From Avena insularis (lineage: Eukaryota; Streptophyta; Magnoliopsida; Poales; Poaceae), in NCBI GenBank assembly GCA_023614405.1, contig CM042692.1, forward strand, positions 120,893,503 through 120,957,502: a stretch of DNA of 64,000 nt, read 5' to 3'. How positions within the stretch are numbered: position 1 is the first letter of the stretch; the number at the start of each line of letters is the position of its first letter. The notes beneath the pieces were generated by a model. That model was not told the DNA's origin, ran no database searches, and saw only the letters and a list, made by a program, of their open reading frames with translations. The position numbers and the translations under genes are program-made. Positions 57,777 to 64,000 of the stretch are shown one piece after another.

Positions 57777-59142
57777 CATTATCTGCTGGTGTGCTGCTTC
57801 CACTTTCTCAGGAAAGTAATTATCAACAACATTATGCACTTCTCCAGATGTTCCATCTTTGTCAATGATGTCTATACTTGTCTAAATATTTAATTTTTTG
57901 AATAGGTATAACGATAGCTATATCGGACCCAGCCCGACATACATTGGACTTTTGTTTCCCAAGAAGTTGAGGGCACGACACTAATCATCCTGATTGTCTA
58001 AATTTTATTTATGTTTTTTCTCTTCTTAAATCCTTGCCTATTTAAATAAAATCTAATTATCATTTGATTTATCTCCATCAACCTAAAAGAATGACCGTCC
58101 TATGCATTTCCCCTCTTTAGCCCAGCAGTGTCTTAGTAGTTCGTACCCTCCTTATCCCCCACTACAGTATTTTTCTCCATTTTTATTATAAGACGATAAG
58201 GAGAATGCATAGATAAGAGTTGATAGAAAAGTTCCATGAAGTATCGGAAATCCAATTCGGCTCACAGGTGCAAATGAACCCATTGTGTGAGAACATATTT
58301 TAAAATATCAAAAATAAATATTTGCATGTAGATCCGGACATTATATATTCATACACAAGTTTTCATGGAAAAATAACACTTTAGATGTCCCATTAAAAAG
58401 GAGAAATTTCGGTGCTCCAATGTGTCTATTCACGAATATGTTTTTTGTCTTTTTACACAAGCCACATAAATTTTTTATTTTTTCTGAAAACTTGTGTATG
58501 GACATAGAATATCCGGATGTACACGAGGAATTTTCGTTCAGATTTTTTTGACAATTTAATTTTTATTTTTATGTATTTTTTATAATGGCTTCATTTGCAC
58601 ATGGGAGCCAAAACACCACCTCCCATGAAGTATCGATTAGAAATCTCCATCTATATGTTGCCAAGAAATAAACCACCATGACCACGGTAGATCGGGATAG
58701 TTGTCTTGAGTAAATGTTTATGATTACGCATAGCACTTTACCATGGTAGCGTCATACCTTGTGGTCTATAAAACAGGCGACGAAAGAGCACACATGCTTT
58801 ATTTTATGGCATCAACATTCTTTTTCTACTTGTTTTTTGTTTATTTTTTTTGGATTGTGACTTGTAGAGATGTAGGCAGATTATTCCAATTCAATTCTGG
58901 AGACTGCTTGAGTGCCTTGCCATTTCTAGCCTGTAGAGATGTAGGCAGTTTATGACTGCTTGATTCGTGGGATCGGGAGTAATTAGGAAATGAGAGCTTT
59001 GACGACCCATCTGCAGTTGTGGAGGGTGGAGGAGCACAAAAATGAGCGCCCTATTGGGCATTTTAGCTTCTACAAACTCGGGCGCTCCATCAATTTTCTT
59101 TGGTGGTCAGGCTCCCAGGAGATTGCTCCACATCTCTTTAGT
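57777..59142. repeat. Diverged tandem unit U3
   Basis: Homologous to U2 from cattatctgctggtgtg onward. Contains the MITE at 58247-58622. Ends near ggctcccaggagattgctcc. Confidence 0.7.
58247..58622. mobile_element. MITE in U3, Mutator-like
   Basis: Flanked by 13-bp direct repeats ccatgaagtatcg (58234-58246 and 58623-58635). Inverted ends share ggctcacaggtgcaaatgaa and, from the other side, ggctcccatgtgcaaatgaa. No ORF. U2 shows the empty site. Confidence 0.65.
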
Positions 59143-59246
59143 GTTGTCATAGTAGAAGTAGTTTAGCTAGTAACATGTATGTTCATGTGCCAACTTAGCA
59201 AATTGATGATATGATATGATAATTAATAAAGAAAGAGAGAAACATA
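59143..59246. other. Flank before CACTA 2
   Basis: Short AT-rich stretch; nothing recognised. Confidence 0.4.
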
Positions 59247-59460
59247 CACTGGTAGAGAAGCCCCCCCCCCCTTTTATCCCGGTTCGTGGGGGTCATTTGT
59301 CCCGGTTCCCGAACCGGGACCTATAATTCGGGACCAATGCTGGTCCCGGTTTTCCCACGAACCGGGACCGATGGGGCTCCTCATGGCCATGCAGGCAACA
59401 CGGGGGGGGGGGGGGGGTGTCATTGGTCCCGGTTTATGGCATGAACCAGGATCTTATGTT
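59247..59460. repeat. Terminus and subterminal repeats of CACTA 2
   Basis: Terminal CACTGG, a C run (about 59261-59272), several copies of tcccggtt/aaccggga, and a G run (about 59403-59416). Confidence 0.8.
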
Positions 59461-59713
59461 CTCTGTCGCGGCAGGATTTTGCACTCTTTTTGTGTCGCGA
59501 CAGGATTTTGTATTTTTTCCATTTATTTATTTTGTGTTTTGTATTCAATTTAATGGTACTACATATACAACAATAATGAAGGAACCACAATATATATTAC
59601 ACATCATCGTCACGAATATATCATATACATCATCTCATCTGTCGTGCTTGGTCGAACATATATTACAAACGGTACTCACACGAGTTCGATCTAATTTACA
59701 TCTCCTTTTCATT

Positions 59714-60610
59714 TCACTGGTCTTCCAAATAATGAGGGTAATAGTATTCTCCGTTCGGATCTATGACCTGTTCTAGTAAGAATCCGGCAATTTCCTCTTG
59801 AATTGCTCGCACGCGTTCTTGTGGTAGAAGACCGCCCTGCAACCGTTCGATCTAATTTAAAGAAGGGGATCAATATATATGAATGAAACTAAACACAATT
59901 GAAGGTAATAAAATAAAGTTTTGAATATTGTTTATCGTACTTCAATTTTTTTATGTCCCGGTTTGTGCCCGTCTTTTTGGTCATCTGGCGAATGAACTCG
60001 CAGATATAGTATCCACATAAGTTATTCCCGTGTTCCTGCCTCAAGAACTTTACGAGAACGGAGTTCAGTCAAAATAATAATCAAGCATGATAATGGTATT
60101 GAAACTAGAATCAAAGAGATGCGCGGATCTAGTAAGTAGTACTTACATTCAGTGGTTCAAATGTAAGCTCTGGCTTAAGACCCCTAGTATTGGCGGTGAA
60201 CCATTTCCAAGGCCTCTAGAGGCATTCCTACATGTTTGTCCAGTCTTTCAAAGGTCTACATTTCGAGTTCATGACTTTTACTACTCCTTCGCCAGGAACA
60301 ATGATTAACAGAATAAAGTGGAAGCTGCACACGCATAACAAGTCAATTATACGCTTAACATCGAGTAAGCGAATTAGAATGTGTACGAGACAGTAACACT
60401 CACTTGAAGTTGTAAGGAAATGGTATTTCCCTTCTTGTGATGAAATATGTCAACGCTTGTACCAAGTTCTTCTCTGTCTCTTTAGGTTTTTCTTTGAGAG
60501 TAGCTCCATGAATGAAATTACAGTCAACGAACCCAATGTCATAGATTTGTCCTTTATTGCATTCGCGAATCTTCATTCTGCATATATAATTGTATAGTGA
60601 TGAGTGTAAG
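59714..60610 (-). pseudogene. Ulp1-like cysteine protease exons in CACTA 2
   Basis: Minus-strand exons in order: MKIRECNKGQIYDIGFVDCN to TRREIPFPYNFK (about 60600-60408, followed by GTGAG), FHFILLIIVPGEGVVKVMNS (about 60330-60140), GNNLCGYYICEFIRQMT (60057-59940) and LLPQERVRAIQEEIAGFL to HYLEDQ-stop (59855-59714). The GNNLCGYY block holds the catalytic Cys (codon 60015-60017), and FHF supplies the His. Where Ulp1/C48 proteases have Asp, this copy has Asn (VMNS). Two stops follow in the second exon (near TNM and ECL). C48 domains are known passengers of plant DNA transposons. Exon ends are approximate. Confidence 0.65.
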
Positions 60611-60850
60611 ATTGTACATGCAACGAATGAGCTGAGCTAGAAAAACTTAATTAAAGAAATTAATAATACTTACAGACAATATGACTCACGATAGCTTTGT
60701 CGATAGTGTCTTGTTGGTAAAACTAAAATAATTCTGAAAATTCAATCAGTACGAAGCCATCTCCATGCCCGTAATGCTCGAGTTCTTAAATCTAGCATAG
60801 ATCTAGTTTTCGGTTTTAGCAGATTCTTGCATGTATCAGTTATGCAATCT
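60611..60850 (-). other. Probable intron between the two halves of the CACTA 2 gene
   Basis: AT-rich, with no clear coding sequence. Confidence 0.35.
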
Positions 60851-61600
60851 TCACATTTTTGTTGGTAGATCTTTGACTAACTCGGGTTTGATGAGAGGAA
60901 ACCCGTGCCGGTATTCGTATGCTATTTCCTCGTCGTGTCTGGTCTCAAACTCATCCAGATGCCTCATGTACTCAACAATAGACATTCCATAAGCGTTGGC
61001 TGCTTCTCCGTACTGTTCAATAAACTCCGGATCATTGTTTGGATCATACTGCTCGACCGGGGCTCTGGTCGACCAATCGTACACTTTGAGCAGTTCGATC
61101 GATTGCTTTTTCTGTTGTCCGAGCTGGGCAACCTCTTTCCTGGCTTTCCGCTCTTTTGTCTTAGCCGACTTGGTAATAGAGCGATCATAGTCTGGTGCGA
61201 GCCTTATGGGTTGGTGAAGCTTCTTCACCAAGTCCACGCACGCGGCGTGATCTTCTGAGGTGCGCGGGAAGAATGGCTCTTTTGGCTTGTTCTTGTTAGC
61301 CACGTCAATCTTCCACTGTTCATAATGTCTCTTTGAGGACGCTGCAAGTTCCTCATCTATCATCACTCTAGGTAGCTGCTTCATATTCTTATGAGGTACT
61401 TTTGGGAGGGGTGATCGGCACCTGCTCTTGCTGCTGCTACTACTACTAACCCTCTTAGTATAGGTACACTTCCGCTTTTGGCTCTGAGGCTCACGGGATG
61501 GAGACGGCTGACGCGGCAGTGGAGACGGCTGAGGCGGCGGTGGAGACGGCTGCGCTGGTGAGTGGTGAGGCGGTGAAGGCTACGGTTGCGCTAGAGAATG
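60851..61600 (-). pseudogene. Proline-rich linker and middle region of the CACTA 2 gene
   Basis: Minus frame has QPSPPPPQPSP-type repeats and a SSSSSSKSRCRSPLP stretch (61600-61390), then MIDEELAASSKRHYEQWKID and KERKARKEVAQLGQQKKQS to KPELVKDLPTKM at 60851. Proline-rich linkers of this kind join the two halves of Triticeae CACTA proteins. The 61384-60851 part is open. Confidence 0.6.
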
Positions 61601-63501
61601 GTCAGGTGGCGGCGAAGATGGATTGATGTTCTAAGGAGTGGGTGGCCTTGGTGGCACATAATTTGAAAGCATGATGTGCTCCTTTCGCCATACAACAGTC
61701 CCTCTTTGGCTTCTCCTAGTTCAGTCAGCTCCCCGTCTTCACCTGCAGGGTGGTCCAGCTTCAGCTCCTCATAATCTCGCATCACATCATCCACCGTGCC
61801 GACAGCGTACCCTTATGGAGTCGGTCTGCAATGCCAAGTTGGTTTAGGCGCAATTGGTAGGGCCATGCGACCGCCACCGTTACCTTTACGTTCATAACTT
61901 GCACCTTTAGCTCGCAAGGTGTGCTATCCATGATATCATCCATTGTATAGCGTTTAGGAGGAGCCGTTGTCAGTGCATCATCATCACCATCCTGGAGCTG
62001 CGTGGAAGCGACACTGCTTTTCTGATTCGATTGCTGGGTACCGTCACCATCATAAGTTTCTAACATGAGCCGCTGAGGTTGGCCCCTACCTTGCTAGGTA
62101 AGTATGTCGATTTGTTCCTGTGCCCGCTTTACTGCTTCTTCTACATTACGCAGCCGGTCTGCGGCAGCCACTTTCTTAGCCTTAGCCACTGCTTTCTCAG
62201 CTGCCTCCCTTTCCTTTCTCCTCTGATGACTTTTATCAGGATATCTCTTGTTTTCTGCGGGGAAGTCAACTTTCCAGGGCTTGGAGCCTAGTGTGCCTCG
62301 TGCTCGTCCCTTGTGTTCTTCAATTTTAAGGGCGCGTGTGAGCTCGTTGTTCTCTCTATCAGGAATGAACTGTCCCGCTTCAACATCCTGTACTGCACTT
62401 CTAATATCGTCGATGGGCAGTAGGGGATTATATTCATGTGTCTGGTTATATATTGCCTTCCCATCTTTGTCCAACGTGCCCCCATGGCCATAAAACCAGT
62501 TTCTTGTCCGTTCGACCCATGTTGTAGGCTCTAGAGTGATCCCGGCAGCAATAAACTTGGCCTCAAGTGCCTCCCACTTAGGCATGCAACCGGCGTAGCC
62601 AGCTGACCCCATTTTATGGTGGTACACTTTCTTAGCAGCATTCTTCTGATTTATCGTAGACCTTTGCACCGCGTACTCCGATTTCTTGTACTCCACAAAA
62701 GCAGCCCACTGGTGTCTTATCTTAGCGTAGCCATGATCGAAATCAGGAGTCTTATCTACCTTGACAAATTTATTGTACAATTTTTTCTTCTAGTTCTTGA
62801 ATTGCTCGGCCATCTTGCTGAGAGACCACTTCTTGACTCTGTTCACTACCTCCTGTTTTTCTCTCTCCTCTTCATCTGGATTCACCTCTGGCATCGGCAG
62901 GAGGAAATTAAGCATGAGCTTGACAAAAAGCCTTTCTTTGCCGATGTCGCTGACAAACGGGACTCCTCCGTCCTTTGGCCGATTCCATTCTTGAATGGTG
63001 ATCAGGATATTGTCCCTCACAAGAATTCCGCATGACTTCACAATTTTTTAGCGACATCGTCCAGAGAAATTGGTTCGCTGTCTATACCGACCTCTTCGAT
63101 CCTATACCTCACACTGTCATCCAACTTTTTGGATGGGCCTCGTTTCGTTCTTGTGGAGGAATTGCTCGATCCGGAGGGCTAAAAGAAGAAAGAGTGTTAA
63201 TATATGCATATATATATACAACTCCATTTTAATTAACAGTAATACATATATACACCTCGCCGGAGTTTGCGATATTTAAGGTTCCGCCGAAGCCGTCGCC
63301 TTCTCCCTCGTCGGCTTGTCCCCCGTCCCAGGCTTCGCCTTCTACCTCACTGGAGCTGTCTCCTCGGTTGAGAGACTCATCTCCCTCACCGGAGTCGTTC
63401 AGGAATGTCCTGGTGACATCTACATCAATATCTTCATTTTCACGGATCATTCCGTGGAGGAAGTTTTCCTTATCTTGATCTGTGACGTGTGCTGGATCCA
63501 T
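61591..63501 (-). pseudogene. Transposase_24-like N-terminal part of the CACTA 2 gene
   Basis: Start MDPAHVTDQDKENFLHG at 63501 in an acidic first exon; the intron begins GTGTATA near 63256. Exon 2 has TRTKRGPSKKLDDSVRYRI, a one-base deletion in the T run at 63041-63050, then SCGILVRDNILITIQEWNRP, a TGG-to-TAG stop at 62790-62792 (the conserved NWK site), KIRHQWAAFVEYKKSEYAVQ, NAAKKVYHHKMGSAGYAG and RTRNWFYGHGGTLD. The pattern is that of the plant Ptta/En/Spm Transposase_24 family. Further shifts near 62094 and 61790 lead into DDVMRDYEELKLDHPAGEDG. It lacks a catalytic DDE domain, which is normally in a separate gene. Confidence 0.75.
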
Positions 63502-63524
63502 AGTGTCTGCAAATTAAGAATTGC

Positions 63525-63745
63525 AAGTTATATATATGTTGTGTCACGTGAATGGGAAGGAGAGGAAGAAGGAGGAAGAATGGGGCTCGCGCGGTGTCGA
63601 TATATATATGTTGTGTCGCGTGAATGGGAAGGAGAAAGAAGGAGGAATATGGGGCGCGAGCGGGGTGCGCGCGGTGTCGATATGTGTTGTGTCACATGAA
63701 TGGGAAGGAAGAAGAAGGAGGAGGAATGGGGTGCGCAGTGTCGAA
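63525..63745. repeat. Tandem repeats upstream of the CACTA 2 gene
   Basis: Three to four copies of tgttgtgtcacgtgaatggg plus gaaggagaaagaaggaggaa, period about 65-70 bp, at the 5' UTR or promoter of the minus-strand gene. Contains cacgtg. Confidence 0.75.
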
Positions 63746-64000
63746 CATATTTACACATCACATATTTGCACATATTATCCAACTTTTTTAAAATTGAACA
63801 AAACATAATATTTGCACATCACATTGTATCAATTGACATTCTATTTGCATTGCCTAAGTAAAAAAATACTTGAGATTGACAAATATCACAATTATCAAAA
63901 TTATCAAAATATGTGCATTCTATTTGCATTTGCACATATTTTCACATCACAATTGACATAATATTTGCACATCACGTTAATACTTGCACATCAAAAATAC
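63746..64000. repeat. AT-rich tttgcacatcac repeats at the right edge
   Basis: Several degenerate copies of atatttgcacatcac within CACTA 2. No gene; cut by the window edge. Confidence 0.6.

Larger units (their letters stand above)
59247..64000 (-). mobile_element. CACTA 2: En/Spm transposon, extends past the window
   Basis: Starts cactggtagagaagcccccc at 59247. The first 200 bp carry repeated cccggttcgtggg and cgaaccgggacc words in both orientations, the usual CACTA subterminal pattern. The minus-strand gene inside is a decayed transposase-associated gene. The other terminus and a TNP2-type transposase are not in the window. Confidence 0.85.

Noticed and set aside
57599..57868. Serine/arginine-rich ORF in the GC-rich spacer between U2 and U3
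   Set aside because: Composition-driven and open on the opposite strand as well; no motif, and it runs into U3, which is non-coding in the other units.
59371..59776. Overlapping plus-strand ORFs in the start of CACTA 2
   Set aside because: They cover subterminal repeats, a G run and the Ulp1 3' exon on the other strand. No domain visible.

Overview
The window is a stack of nested transposable elements with no intact host gene. The element types (long-LTR Athila-like Gypsy elements, a Tat-like Gypsy element with an antisense gene, CACTA transposons, Stowaway and Mutator-like MITEs, a 5'-truncated LINE) and the way they are stacked point to a large grass genome, most likely Triticeae (wheat, Aegilops, barley or rye). 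No rRNA, tRNA, CRISPR or bacterial-type feature was seen. The reading frames are mostly broken by stops and frameshifts.

Layout. (A) 1-9505: a minus-strand Athila-like Gypsy element with gag-protease and a second ORF but no reverse transcriptase or integrase; its 3' LTR runs off the left edge. 9511-11769 is unassigned flank. (E) 11770-52854: a non-coding LTR element in an unusual tandem state, LTR-internal-LTR-internal-LTR, with near-matching outer target duplications (actgg/actag). Two later insertions split it. (B) 16585-25891 is a plus-strand Athila-like element inside the middle LTR (TSD ggtac). (C) 29222-50981 is a second copy of the A family inside the second internal region (TSD gcatg). 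(D) 33618-45676 lies inside the second ORF of C (TSD acagt). It is a 12-kb Tat-like Gypsy element with gag-PR, RT, a truncated RNase H, a broken integrase, and a spliced gene cluster on the opposite strand. E itself sits in the end of a CACTA element (52855-53507) that carries a fasciclin-like gene fragment. From 53508 to about 59140 there are three diverged tandem copies of a non-coding unit, each hit by a different MITE. A second CACTA starts at 59247 and continues past the right edge; its decayed minus-strand gene joins an En/Spm 'Transposase_24'-like region to a Ulp1-like cysteine protease.

Relative order from nesting: CACTA 1, then E, then B and C, then D. No element in the window encodes an intact reverse transcriptase-integrase set, so A, B, C and E would have depended on enzymes supplied elsewhere. 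The signals most worth a second look are: the tandem three-LTR structure of E; a 972-bp tract of near identity between otherwise about 8% diverged LTRs of B, suggesting gene conversion; the covarying hairpins beside repeated polypurine tracts in D; an exact copy of D's polypurine tract inside pol; and the antisense intron-containing genes in D.
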